NCBI GenBank assembly: GCA_037576215.1
Contig: JBANDB010000006.1
Location: forward strand, 3,720,001 to 3,784,000
Reading direction: 5' to 3'
DNA length: 64,000 nt
DNA from: Armillaria gallica
Lineage: Eukaryota > Basidiomycota > Agaricomycetes > Agaricales > Physalacriaceae
The notes under the pieces were generated by a model, which saw only the letters and a list, made by a program, of their open reading frames with translations, did not search any database and had not been told where the DNA came from. Positions within the stretch are counted from its first letter, which is position 1. Every line of letters begins with the position of its first letter. This document shows positions 36,618 through 48,689 of the stretch, one piece after another. The translations under genes were made by a program, and so were the position numbers.

Positions 36618-38750
36618 TCAGGCAATGATGCAATAATCTAGGATGAAATGTTTCTGGGTTGGAGAAACATCCTGAGGCTCTCTTTCGACGATCCACTTGG
36701 CCTTGAACTCCTCCTCTAGGGGAAGGAGGGGCTCCACCAGCGTGTATCCCGTCGCTATAGCGTCAACCAACGCAGAAGGCAGCTCTGCTTGCTCAAGCAC
36801 AGACGGATGGATCGTTTCGTTGGTAATGTTGTTAACGCTCAGAGGCAATTTGCGTTCCGTGGCAAAAAACAAAGACGCCAGGCCTGTTCTAGGACTAGGG
36901 TGCGATCAGTCAATGTAAATAAAGAAAACGTAAATACTTACTTGTGTGGCTTCTGGGAACCCCACGGTGCGATGGGGGAAGGAACAGAACGTAGATATTC
37001 CATGTCTAAGGACAGCATATCCTGAACGTTAGCCTGTCAGTGTTATGTCAGCTTGATTTTAGGACGCTGATGGCCTGATTCTTACCGCCATCCAGATCAA
37101 TGCTATGTCTGCTAGGTCGTGGTCTCGATACCCTCCTCCTATCTACATAGAGAGGTTCAATGAAAATTTGAAAAAGGGTTTGTTGTGATAACTTACATCT
37201 GAATGGCATCCTAAGGACATTTAATCTTTCAGGTTTTGCGTACAATATACATTCAAGGAACTTACCACCAAACCAGCACTGATAGACGATCAAGTCAGAT
37301 GAAAAAGACATAGTTTTTGGTCGACAATCGACTCACCTGTTTGAGGATCTGTCCTTTACTAAGACCTTCACGCGCACGCTCATACTTTGCGCAATCCTAT
37401 AAACAAAATAAGAAGGATAAGGACGCCCGTGGGCAGAACATGTTCGTACGAAATCTCGGCGCGTTTCATTCAGCGCCAAAGCGTGATATGCCCGTTCGAT
37501 ATGTGCTCCCAACACTCTGTCAGGAAATCCAAATATCAGTGTAGCTTTCTTGAGATCGAGAGAAAGCTCGTCAGGAAGCCGAGTGAACCGACGGTCTCGA
37601 ATACGCCGACGCATCTAAGGTGAGTATAAGCAGACAGTAGCCAAACCGGTAGAAGTCGATATTTACTTAATGGAAAATGGAGTGTTGACACGCTGCAACC
37701 CATGTGCATCAGGCTTCGTAAAAGCATGTAGTTCATCTGTCAGTAGCTGTCGCTCTATTGATAACCAAGTGAGTATCAACAGTTATGAGAAAGTGGGGAA
37801 AACAGGCCTTGTTCGTTGTCACTTTTAGCAAGACGTTGGTAGGCGATAAAGATTCTAGCAAAGTTATCCATGTCTCTGCGGTCGAGGAGACCGATGGCTC
37901 CCTGCAAAATGAAATACAGTTACGTCAAGGCCGAAAGGAAGAGCGAAGTTTCTTGCAATGAACATGGACACCATACGCGCCGTATAGGCACCCTAGAGAG
38001 CGATTCAATAGGAACCAGGAGATTATCTGCTTGGCTCACCCTCGAAAATCCGAATAGAAATACCTAAAGGCAATAAGCGGATGCGCCAGGCATATGAAAT
38101 GCTTCCATACCTCGTCACCTGGAAAATAATTTCTGAGAGCCGCTCAGTGACCTCGCGCGCAGAAACAGACGGGGAAGAGAACGAACAGGGCAATAAAGGC
38201 ATAGGCTTCCTCCACTTTATCAGCTGGAGAGAGTGAGCGTGGCCAGAAGATTAGGAACGGAGGATATATGATATATACCTAAAGATCCTCCAGTAGTTGC
38301 TTCGAGGGAAATACATGAGAAAGACTCCGGGAAAGAAAGGACCCTTGTCTATTACCATCGACGTATTCGTCATAGAGGTTTCTCTCGGAGCCTATTCCGG
38401 ATTGGTAGAACACGATTTGCTGGATTGGTGGGTCGAATCGAGTATCTTCGTTCATGATCGTTCTCGCGAGCCTCTATAGCGTCAATTGCAATGGTGTTAC
38501 AACTGATAAGAGAGAAAGAGAGATGTGTTACCAGCGTATTCGTATACAACAAACGATCCTGCGTTAACACGCCTAGATGGGGTGAGTAAGCAGGCAGCAA
38601 AGAAAGATCTGAAGACCAACCGTCCTGCCACGTCCTAATCAGGGTTGGTTCTGTTAGAGCGAACGTAGTGGACTCGAAGAAGTTGACCCACCCATCACAA
38701 CAAACTATCAGCCTCTTTCTATCGCGTGCTGCAGTTCCAGACAGGCTCAT
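36618..38750 (-). CDS. DUF2235 (Tle1-like alpha/beta hydrolase) protein
   Basis: Belongs to the DUF2235 family, which shares its fold with bacterial type VI phospholipase effectors of the Tle1 class; fungal members are uncharacterised. The protein starts RKRLIVCCDG-TWQDG, the family signature, split by an intron. It continues FYQSGIGSERNLYDEYVDG, VEEAYAFIAL, NYFPGDE and FGFSRGAYTARMV, a GxSxG-like nucleophile motif. Later segments are CVGVFETVGSLG, LPDELSLDLKKATLIFGFPD, HIERAYHALALNE, QCWFGG and a C-terminal PTQKHFILDYCIIA. At least ten introns of 45-60 nt. One frame break near 37574-37577 fits a lost base in TTCC. A role in lipid hydrolysis is inference from the fold. Confidence 0.8.
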
Positions 38751-39372
38751 TGGAAGGAGTTGCGGAAAGTTCACTCGCAAAGAGGCCTTTTAAGCTGTTT
38801 GTTCGATTATCCAGCACCCATACTTGACGGCGCCGATCAAGCATCCCGTCGTTTGTCATCCAGTCGCCGTTTGTCTTCGCATCTTTCATATTAGTTGGTG
38901 CATCTTATCGAGTTCTCTGACAATGTCATGGAGCCTGTCCTAAGTGTATTCCCAGAGAATCATACTCGTTCTTCTGCTCGTTTGGGCCGGTAGTAATATA
39001 ATTGCACCTTTAGGTACAGACAAAACGAAGTGGGATTAAGGTTAAGTGTACATAAACCTAGCTGTTTGCGTCAGCATGTGCATTGGAACACGTCCACCAA
39101 ACACTCACAGACGTTTTGCTATGTATTTCTAACTTGTATAAATGTCCGATGTTATTAGAACAACTCTACTACTTTCCAAAGCGCATCTCAGCACCAGCGA
39201 ATTCATCGAGAGCTTCTCTGAATTCTATCTCCGTTAGTGGGACAGGCCATCTGGCAGAGTAAAATCTCTGGGGGAGGACCCAAGTTATCCAAGCCGCGTG
39301 CCGTTTTATGTGTCGATTATGGCTGAGGGGAAATATCAGACGCTGATAATTTATACAATCGGTGGAGGCCTA
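38751..39372. other. Intergenic, no gene seen
   Basis: 622 bp between the DUF2235 start and the NUS1 stop, both on the minus strand. It should contain the DUF2235 promoter. No supported feature. Confidence 0.4.
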
Positions 39373-40301
39373 CTATATTTCAGTAAGTCTTGTTTGCCAA
39401 GGAGGAAAACCATGCAGCTCTAGTGGTGTGCGGTTATATTTGGACGGAGACATTGGGTGGACGATCATGAAGTCGGGTGGAGGAAGTCCGTCCTTTCCTA
39501 CACGATGTCAGTAGCAGGAAAAGAGGCGCGAACTGTTACATACCCTCGAGTCTCTGACCTAATTCCGAGACTGAAAGTTTAAACTTGTCGGCAGATACTT
39601 TTGAATGAGAGAACTCTAATTTGCAAATCGAACGGGCAGCTGCAGCAATCGCTTGTTTAGACGAGGACGAGGAAATGAGATACAATGTCATTGGTCCATG
39701 TGAATTTCGCGCAGCTTCGAAGATGTCAGTGCAACAAGTAAATGACCATCGAGGTGTGTACGCACCTGTATGTCTCCGTCGCCCGGCCTTGGATTCCCCA
39801 CGAGGAAGGGAAATGGCCGTGTATGGATTCACTTCCGGAATATGCTCTGGAGAGACTGGTCGGGAATCCGGCTCTGAGAGCGGGGGCGTTGGGGGATATT
39901 CATGCTCTACGGTCGTTTCACAAGGCTGCGCTATATGGTGATGTATGGTGGTAGCTGATGCCTGGAGTAACCCTACGTGCAGTGAGAACGCCGCCCTGCC
40001 CATTACACCAAAAGGCATACATACCTTCACTGTCGTATAGAGTAACCTTTTCAATGCCCAGTTCACGACACCAATCTATCGTCCTGTATACGCTCTCCAA
40101 AAGACATGTATGGGTGATGTCCGGATGTATGTCGTAGTCTGGAACGAAAATCACGGCCAGGTGTTTGGGTATACGACGACGCGTTGCTGCAAGGGGAAGA
40201 GGCGGGATGAAATTGAAACGTTGCCAGCACGAAGAGGCGAATACGGCGATGGAGTATAATGCATGGATCAAACGAAGGAAGAGAAAAGCCACGACGGCCA
40301 T
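39373..40301 (-). CDS. NUS1: NUS1: dehydrodolichyl diphosphate synthase complex subunit
   Basis: The non-catalytic subunit of cis-prenyltransferase that makes dolichol in the ER membrane, needed for N-glycosylation. The N-terminus has a membrane helix (VVAFLFLRLIHALYSIAVFA), then PKHLAVIFVPDYD and SVYRTIDWCRELGIEKVTLYD, as in the Nus1/NgBR family. An insertion rich in Pro, Ser and Glu (YPPTPPLSEPDSRPVSPEH) follows, common in basidiomycete forms. The C-terminal segment PPPDFMIVHPMSPSK and LELHGFPPWQTRLTEI is the conserved interface with the catalytic partner. The catalytic RxG motif of the partner family is not present, as expected for Nus1. Three introns (after YDSEG, after RRRHT and after RLEG) and no frame break. 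Confidence 0.87.
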
Positions 40302-40483
40302 CGTGGCATTAGAGAAGAAAGAAATTTGTTCAGGGCGCGCGGTGCAGTGCAATTCTGGTTCCGGCTATTTCCTGACGTAAATTTGGTGACGTGTGACCAC
40401 GTACCCGCCTAAATTGAAGCTACAAAGTACACCATTTCCATTTGCTATTTAAACTTGAAAATGATTGACACTATTCTCCCATC

Positions 40484-42384
40484 TTACAAAAATTCTTTCG
40501 GTCGCTGAGCAGCATCCCCACCAGCTTCGTCGTAGACGAGTCCGGCCACTCTAAACGCGAGTTCTATTCATAGGGATGTAAAATATGAATTTTCGTAATA
40601 AAAGGAGCACTCACCATCAGCTTGGGCGCGTATAGCAGCTTCTGCGTATACTCTAACAACGTCCTCCGTGCCGCTAGGGCGAACAAAAGACCTGCCGCCT
40701 TGGTACAAGTTGACTAGCTCCTCAATCTTTTGCTGGAGCCCTGGAGGGCTGACAAGACGCCGCTCAGCATCTTCCGTACGGAATGCATTCCGGTCGCCAA
40801 CAACTACTTTGACAAGGCGGTTAGGTAAATCCACATAGAGCGAGTCCCACTCGACACCGGTGTATGACTTGTGGGCAAGAACCACCTCGACGAGAAGCAT
40901 GTCGGACAGCGCATCGCCAACCGTCTGATTGATCAATTCGGTCAAACTGATCAAGTGTTCTAGAGCTCCGGACTGGGCAGGTGACAGAGGTTGATGGGAT
41001 TTCAGTGTGGCGAGTGTAGCGCCCGAGAAGAGAACGGTGCCATGTCCGTTGGCTTCGAAGTATACACCGATGTCATAGTGCTCCGCGGCGTGATGCAGGT
41101 GTTTCACACCAGTAGGTACACATTTGACGGGAAGGCGCTTCGTTCTTTGATAAGTATGTGAATTCAATGAGTCGGAGAGCGACGTACTTCAAGGAGGTAC
41201 TTTGTCGAAGCCCCATTGGCATAAGCCGTTTGCACGATGCCGACCTTGATCTCGTTTTCAAGACCTGCAAGTTTAACAAGGTCGACGATAAACGCAGCGA
41301 CCAGCGCCGCAATTTTGTCCCCGTCGAGCATGTGGAAATGGCCGCGTTCATCGAGGTAATAATACATTAGGCGATCAGCATCACCGTCAAGACTGCAAGC
41401 ACGTTCACCAGGCTGCAGTTTGTCGGCTAACGACGGAGGAGTTTCTGTGTCGTCTTTACAAAATCTGCCCGCAGTTCTTGTTCAAGACCCCAAGAGTCGT
41501 TGTCGCGGTATTCGCCAGAGAAAATGGAAGGGTGCCGCCTAGGTATTGAGATAACTGTGAGGCAGCAATAGCACCGACACCATTAGCACAATCGATGAGC
41601 AGCGGTGGCGGTGTTGGTCGGCCAGCCTGAAGAGATGTCATTGATACAATATAATCTTCAGAGGGATACTCACGATGAGTTTCTTGAAAGCAGTGCTAAG
41701 TTTCGTAAAGTATCCTTCTTCCGAATCAACTCCGTACGCGTCCTCTGTGCCCTTGGTGTTGATAGCTCGGACCAAGTAATGCAAAATCGGAGTGGTGGTA
41801 ACGCCGGCGTCTCTGGCATCGGCTCCAATCGCCTTGAAACCATCTCCAAGGCGGCTACGAGCGCCGGGCCGGATGGCCGCGTATCTCTCGCGTAAACGAC
41901 GCGAGTCGGCTTTGATAGATCGATTTTGCCTGCTTGGACAAAGGTCTCTAGGCAGAGACAAAGTCGGCTGAGGTCGCAGCGTTGGACAGGGCGGTGGCGT
42001 GTCCTTCCCACGAGGCTTCGAGCATCTCGCCTCTTGGATCAACAATCTTGACACCGTTGTCCTAGGGAGCAACGACTAAGGCGGGATAGACGTAGGGACG
42101 AGGACGGAACGTACATCCTCAGGATTGTGGGACGCGGTGATCATCACCCCGACGGTCCTGCCATCGAGTTTCTTGCTTCGCAACGCAGCGATGATGCCTA
42201 CTCTGAATAGGACCGAGTCCAATACAGATGCCCTGCGATACCGGTGAGTAGATTATCGTGTATCGACTTGAATCGGGACGTACACTGTCCTGAATCCTGC
42301 TGTCCCATACTGATAGGTGATATTCCCTGGCTTTGGGTGGAGGTCAGAGAGCGATTGGATTAATGTGCGAGGAAGAGAGGCCAT
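40484..42384 (-). CDS. AGM1: Phosphoacetylglucosamine mutase
   Basis: Converts N-acetylglucosamine-6-phosphate to the 1-phosphate, on the path to UDP-GlcNAc, chitin and glycosylation; cytosolic. From ATG 42384 ([20 protein letters not shown]) the parts are: GTAGFR; the catalytic serine loop [30 protein letters not shown]; a Mg2+-binding loop [13 protein letters not shown]; the sugar-binding [11 protein letters not shown]; and the phosphate-binding [15 protein letters not shown]. All catalytic residues are intact. The last exon ([17 protein letters not shown] to TAA 40484) follows a short intron. Frame breaks near 41950, 41467-41470 and 41436-41445 each need one more base in C, G or T runs. 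Divergent from SEC17 with only 111 bp between starts. Confidence 0.93.
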
Positions 42385-42495
42385 GTTGGTGGTGTTGAGG
42401 AAGGAGAGGTTGCACAGGAAAGCACTGCACGTGGCTATGACGCACTAATTGAGACCCAAACCACCATCACCTCCAGCTTTACACCTCTCTTTTAA
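42385..42495. promoter_or_regulatory. Compact bidirectional promoter, AGM1 / SEC17
   Basis: Only 111 bp separate the two start codons, so both genes must share this region. No TATA box is evident. It contains short C/A-rich tracts. Confidence 0.55.
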
Positions 42496-43522
42496 ATGCC
42501 GTCCAAGTCTCCCGCACAGGTCCTGTTAGAAAAGGCAGACAAGAAGGCCAACTCATCGACTGGCTGGTTCTCGTCCTCTTCTGCTAAATGGGAAGAAGCC
42601 GGAGACCTCTATCAGCAGGCCGCCAACTCTTTCAAGCTCGAGAAACTTTTCAAGGAGGCCGGAGACTGCTTTGCTAGGGAAGCGGAGTGCCGGGAGCAGT
42701 GCAAGGAAGACAGCGAGGCAGCTAATGCATGGTGGAATGCTGCCAAGGCCTACAAGCGCGGATATCCTCAGCGTGCGTATCCTTGCCTTACGTTCTTTCA
42801 TCTAGCTTATCTGTTTGGATATCAGAGGCGATCGACGCACTGACTCAAACGATCACCTTCCTCACCAAGGGTGGAAGGTTCCGACAGGCTGCTGATAGAG
42901 AGAAGGAGATCGGCCAGATATACCTGCAGGAGAATAACGACCTACGCAAGGCCTGTGACAGCTACGAACGAGCAGCAGAATGGTACGCTCAAGAGGATGC
43001 CACGGCGTGAGTACGGCGTACTGTGTTCAAGGATAATTACCTCATCATCTTGTCGCAGCACCGCAAACGCCTGCTGGAAAGACGCCGCTGATCTGCACGC
43101 CGACCTCGAAGAGTATCCGCAAGCCATTGCTCGCTACCAAGAAGTCGCCAATCATTCATTAGGATCAGCCCTGACGAAATATAGCGTGAAGGAATACTGG
43201 CTACGCGCAGGGTTGTGTGCTCTAGCTATGAATGTACGTGTCCGATGTCGTGTTTTCGACGCCATCTGTGCTAATCTTTCGCCAGGATCCTGTCACCGCC
43301 CGACGAAGTGCAGCGACCTATGCGAGCCAGGATGTGACATTTGCGTCTACAAGGGAGTCCAAGTTTCTGATGGCCCTAATTGAAGCCATGGAAGCTGGAG
43401 ATATCGAGGCATATACCGGAGCTGTGGTTGAGTACGACCAAGTCACCAAGCTCGATAATTGGAAAACTAGTATGTTGCTGAAGATTAAACGAGGCATCCA
43501 GGAGGAACCGGGCCTTACCTAG
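42496..43522 (+). CDS. SEC17: Alpha-SNAP (vesicular fusion protein)
   Basis: Binds SNARE complexes and recruits NSF/Sec18 for disassembly after membrane fusion; cytosolic, peripheral to membranes. Four exons and three introns. The start MPSKSPAQVLLEKADKK is followed by AKWEEAGDLYQQAANSFK and AGDCFAREAECRE, the helical TPR-like layers of the family. Later segments are ALTQTITFLTKGGRFRQAA, EKEIGQIYLQENNDLRKAC, YERAAEWYAQEDATA, ACWKDAADLHADLEEYPQAI and the conserved C-terminus FASTRESKFLMALIEAMEAGD. It ends with the Sec18-stimulating region (YDQVTKLDNWKTSMLLKIKR). About 290 residues, normal length. No frame break. DUG3 follows 171 bp downstream on the same strand. Confidence 0.94.
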
Positions 43523-43693
43523 GTATGAAGAAGTAGAAGCTAGTGTATGTTATGTTGCGGCCGTTATTAAGTATACATAAGCCGATTTGTGCGGATTCGT
43601 CTTCGTGTCATCACATTGTGTGACTCGAACTTCCATGTCTGACACCACAAAACCTCGTTTTCTTCCACCTGTCACCACCTTCCGCTAGTTGAA

Positions 43694-45232
43694 ATGTGTC
43701 GGTTTGTAATCTACAAGGGCACATCTCCCGTCCAGCTCTCACATGTCCGTCCGGGTCTCTTGCTCATTGTCATTGAACTCACTTGCACCAGCTTCTAACG
43801 CGACCATGCCATTCAATAATAAACCAAGCATTCGACTCTCGTTTACGACTAGATCGCCGAAGACCAATGAACGGAGATGGTTTTGGTGTTGGTGCGTGTC
43901 GCGTAGTCGTGTCACTTGCCGTCCTTCCTGACAATCGAACAGGATGGTACGATTCTGTATTTGACGAGGAGCTCGGTGCCCAACCTTGCATATTCACGTC
44001 TGTCACACCGGTGAGTCCATGCAATCCCGTGCAGTCGCGCTATCTGAAGCGATCCAGGCATGGAACAACATCAATCTTACACGACTCGCGGAAAAGATCA
44101 AATCGCCACTAGTGTTGTGAGTCGGACACTTTGACTTTACCTCCTTGATATTCATTGCCCTCGAGTGGACATGTACGGGCAACGACAGCGGGATCGTTGT
44201 CTCTAGACAACTGCCATCCGTTCGTGCACGGAAAGCTCATGGTACTTCAATCCCCCCTCTGCATACCGAATCGTGGCTCACGGGCGGACTTTAGTTCATG
44301 CACAATGGCGGAATCGCCGATTTTCATCTGATCAAGCGCAAGTTGCAGAGTCAACTACCCGACCTCGCCTTTGACATGGTCCAAGGTAACACAGGTGAGT
44401 TCTACCCCAGCTTCTCTCCATACCCCAAGTCACACGACCTATCAGACTCCGAGTGGGCCTTTGCACTCTTCCTGTCAAAGGTAATCCGGGTTTGATGACC
44501 GTTCCTCTCTTTCGGTTTCTCACATCCAGCCAGCTTCCGGATCCGGACGCCACCACCTTCAGCTCCCAAGCATTACGAAAGGCGATGCTTGACACGATCG
44601 CTTCCTTGAATACCTTTGCGGAAGAGGCTGGGATTACTGAGGTTTGCTCAACGCTGTATCTCTTGGGGTTTATGGAACTGACCGTGTTGCTAGCCGAGTC
44701 TTATGAACTTTTGTGTAACGGATGGTGACACTGTTATCGCTACGCGATATATTTCATCACGGAAAGATGAAGCAGCTTCCCTGGTAAATATACCTTGTCA
44801 AGTTTCTCCCAACCTAACTGACCCCATCGCAGTGGTTCTCCTCCGGCACGACATTCAGTGAATATGCAGACGGCGGTCACTATAAAATGTCAAAAGCTGA
44901 CAAACGAGAAAACATAATCATGGTGCGTCTCTCTTCTACCCTCCTGCTCAATTTACATATCCTTCCAGGTTGCGAGCGAGCCACTTACATTTGAGAGAGG
45001 TGAGAACTGTCTCTATCGTTCTTATATCTCTGATTATCCTCCTTTCTTAGCTGACTGGATGGAAATAAAAACCAATACCATGGTCGTCATCACACCCAAG
45101 ATGAATCTCTTACAGATACCGATAATCGACCAATTTTACGTCGCCCCTTCAGACCCTAATTCTGCTCGAACTATCGAGTTTGCACGAGAGAAGGGGTTGC
45201 TTATGCCACGCAAGGCGCTATCTTCGCCATAG
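43694..45232 (+). CDS. DUG3: Glutamine amidotransferase DUG3 (glutathione degradation)
   Basis: A class II (Ntn-type) glutamine amidotransferase. In yeast, Dug3 with Dug2 cleaves glutathione in the cytosol independently of gamma-glutamyl transpeptidase. The start MCRFVIYKGTSPVQLSH gives the catalytic Cys2. It is followed by RPMNGDGFGVGW, GHVRATTAGSLS, NCHPFVHGKLMFMHNGG, SEWAFALFLSK, CVTDGDTVIATRY, WFSSGTTFSEY, ASEPLTFE and IIDQFYV. Eleven short GT-AG introns (about 45-60 nt) restore a continuous frame to TAG 45232 without any indel. The partner DUG2 is not in this window. It is the last host gene before the transposon-rich zone. Confidence 0.92.
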
Positions 45233-45989
45233 ATACATCACTGTTAGATAGGATACCGTTTTTGTCGTACATACTAATCACCAGAATCTAATTTCACATG
45301 GGGAATCCAGAAATTCAGGGCATTCTGACTACTGGTTTACACAAGGGTACTCATCAAGTGAGTACCTGTATGCTGATGCATACCCCTTTCACTTATGTGT
45401 CTCCACATCAGGAAAAACTCACCCAGGTATATACAAGTATTGATGGTATATAGCTCAGGTAGCCCCATAGTCAGGTCCCCTCTTATATAGCATTCGGTAG
45501 CATTCAGCTAATGTTATGTGCTGCTACATTTGGTGTAAATGTGGGTTCCAAGGGTAGGGAATATTTTCATAGGCCTCTTGCATGAGCTCAGAGCATCATC
45601 TTAGCTTGCCCAATCCTCTCCCCCCCCACCAAACATGTGAGCAGGGCCAAACCAAACAGAACCATACTTTATTTTCAATGTTTATGAGTCCTACAGATCA
45701 TAATACTGTACATAGCGTAAAGCTTCAATGGCAGACAGCATTTTAATATGTTCCAAAGCCAAATGCAAGACTCCAATTCTCCCAGGATCAGGATACAAGA
45801 CTTGCAACCAGTGCTGCCAACAGCGACAAGTCTCCTACCAGTGGAAGAGACAATGAGAAGATGATCATCTGCTTCCTCAATGTTGCCCTGCTCCCTTCGC
45901 ATCCCCAGGAGGTTTTTCACCTGCACAAATCAACTCAGATGTCAGTCCTCAGGTATATACTGAGCTTATTAACACACAAAATACCCTTC
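45233..45989. other. Boundary of host and transposon DNA
   Basis: The 3' flank of DUG3 passes into AT-rich, CpG-poor DNA. No host gene is seen. The MULE remnant starts within this zone or directly after it. Confidence 0.4.
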
Positions 45990-48689
45990 TGGATGAGGAG
46001 CCTGCTGGAAGGGTATCTGATAGTGATCAGGAACATTCCATGAACCAGGTACATACAGTGGACTTCTATCAAGGGTGTGAGAGGTGAAAATAATGTATTT
46101 TGGAAGAGAGATCATTACTGAAATAGTGAGCTATTCTTTGGTGCTCTTTGCACATCCATATCTCAGTCATCAGAAGAGTTCCACAGTTACTATATCACAG
46201 TTGAGGATCCATTAGTGAGAGATAAAGAGTGTGTGCAAATGACTACTCACAAGCTCTGGAAGGTCACAGGCTATCAATTCAGGTATGTTACCTGCTATTG
46301 CTTGTTTCATAAACAGCTGACTCAACCAGTCACCACTACAGAGTTAAAGATAACAAGAAGATGATGACCGGTCATAAAACATGCCAGTGGTGTTGTCAGG
46401 ATGCAGATCAAAAGAAGAAATCTAAGACCAATACTGATAATGATGCTACAAACAGAGACAACATTGGAATGGAGTGGTTTTCGTGTCAAAGCAAGCTTAT
46501 TGTCACTTGCAAAGTGACCCCTGGCACTCCTGGATACAAGATGATTAGCATATGGTTCCATTATCTCATACAGCACACACTCCATTATGATGTGACAATG
46601 CCACCTGAAGCCTTATCAATAATATGCCATTCACTTAAATGGAGCACTCCAAATACTCTTGTGTCCCAGATCCAGCAAACCTACCCTAATATTTCTGCCA
46701 CTCAAATTCATTCAGCTTGGACAAAAATAAGCAAGCAGTTGTGGAAACATGATAAAATGCAGCTACCTTTGGTGAAGCTATTGCTGGAAGACTTTGGATA
46801 TAATGTTGATCTGTTCAATGTGCCCACTCCTGATGGCATGGAAATGCTTTGCTGAGGTATGAGAAAGATAGCCAGCCCCTTACAGGGAAAAGGCATTGAG
46901 GTTGCCTTGGATGCTACTTGTAAGAATTCCTCATTCCAAGAAAGGCAATCTGACTTATGAAATGTGTAGATAACACCAGTTCTTGTCACCTAGAACTCTA
47001 CAGTGTGTTAGCAGAGTATGACAGCACAGGCTTTCCTCTGTCATACTGCTTTCTGTCAACTGCTGAGTCAATAGACATTGGAAAACATATTAGGGCTTTA
47101 GAAGCTTGGGCAAAGACTTTACATGACTGATACTGTGTCATGCTGAGATTTGTTCACTCTGATAAGGACATGGCTGAGATCTCCATGGTATATACCATCT
47201 GGCCTGAGGCCAAGGTCCAGCTGTGCTGGTGGCATCTGTGGAGAGCAATTCAGGAGTGGCTGGCCAAAGCAAAACTATTAACAACACCATACAATGTCTT
47301 ATGAGCAAATAGAGAATTCATCTTTATTGATATCAACTTTTCATCCACCCAGTTTTCCTGACCTGAAGGAGTACAAAGGTGGCATCCCTGACTGTTGGAA
47401 TATGCGAGAGAATTCAAGCAATCCAGCATTCTGGCATGCTGAGTAAGATATTGATTGGATAGAAATTACTAGAATAAGTATAGTTTAGTATAAATATAGG
47501 AAGTTAATGGGCAAACTCCTCAGGAGTTTGTAACCCAAAGACTAAAGGTCTTACAAGCATTGTACTGAGGTAAAGTTTTAATTACAACACTGACATTGGT
47601 GTACAGCTGTTTGCAAGAAAGGCACCTGCTAGACCCAATGCCCTATTCATTCATCTCCCAGCCTCCCAGTCCCAGTCTGTAGCTGCCACTGTGGAAGAAA
47701 GACAAGTACCCACAAAGAGGCATTCATATATGATGTCTGACCAGCCAGCACCTGGTGAAACATCAACAGAAGAATAGCATACCTTCTGTTCTGTCCAAGA
47801 TCAAGAGGGCATTGTCTCGCTGGTGGAAAATCATCTGAATGCACATCCATTGATCCCAGGATATACAGTGCCAACACCATAAGGTATTTGAGAGTGGGCT
47901 GTTAAATAGATATACCAATACTGTTATAGTCATGATCTTCATGAGGCATGGGCATATCTATGGGGAAACTGGTACAGACCAGATTGTTGAGAGCTCTGGC
48001 ACAAAGTGTGGTCAATGAAGTATCACATCTCAAAACTACAATGATCATGAAGAGCCAGTGAGTCTGAATCTGATGAAACACAGGCTTATACTCACAGGAT
48101 TCCTAGCTGGTGTTGCATCAAAAGGGACTTCCTCCATCACTTTCATAAACCATGCCTGGATCTGTTGGTGTGGATCATAATTGTCAAATTGGCACCTACA
48201 TACTATTGTAAGCTGGATGTACTTCTTAATGATGTTGGGCAATATTGAGAGCTTGCATCATGACAAAAGGAATTTATATGTGACTGGAAGAGGGTGATGA
48301 AGACTGAAATTGGCATGCTGCTGAATGAAAAGTACTGCCCCAATGCTCACTGGTGGGTTTATACCTGCCTGCACTTCTTCAAAAGCTGCTTCCTACTATA
48401 CAAGCACCTGGTGCAGGCTGTACATCCCATGTCTCCCATCTTTTTCCTTGAAGTAACTTGCAACCATACATCTTCAATATGGTTCCACTACAATCTTGTG
48501 CTAAAGATTACACTGCAGCCTGCATATAGTTCAGATGTGACAAATGGACAAAGCAGCCCAGCTCCAGTCATTGACAGTGAAGATGATTTAGATGATGATT
48601 GGCTTATTCTTGATACCTATACCTATGCTGGCCCCAATAGTATCAGTGCCTCAGGCACATTTGAAGAGCATTTCATGCAACACATATGA
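45990..48689 (+). mobile_element. Degenerate MULE (Mutator-like) DNA transposon
   Basis: The plus strand reads as a MULE transposase of the common agaricomycete family: a zinc-finger-like N-terminus (TCQWCCQDADQKKKSK), a conserved helical segment (YPNISATQIHSAWTKIS), then EVALDAT (first Asp), SHLELYSVLAEYD, FVHSDKDMAE (second Asp) and QLCWWHLWRAIQEWL. Later come DLHEAWAYLWGNWY, HHFHKPCLDLLVW and a SWIM-like finger remnant (WVYTCLHFFKSCFLLYKHLV). Several stops and frame changes make it inactive. Arg and Cys positions of the family are often Cys, Trp or Tyr here, in line with C-to-T change. Terminal inverted repeats were not found, so the limits are those of the coding remnant. Confidence 0.8.
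47442..47580. other. AT-rich insertion or intron inside the MULE
   Basis: About 140 nt split the transposase reading between FWHAE and DIGVQLFARK. CTGA occurs at both junctions. The stretch starts gtaagata, contains a TATAAATA box and ends near tacaaca. It could be a small solo LTR or MITE with a 4-bp target duplication, or a GT-AG intron. I cannot decide. Confidence 0.35.

Noticed and set aside
15561..42000. Treating frame-broken host genes as pseudogenes
   Set aside because: Motifs on both sides of each break are intact, the breaks are 1 nt and sit mainly in homopolymers, and several genes are essential. Sequence error is more likely.
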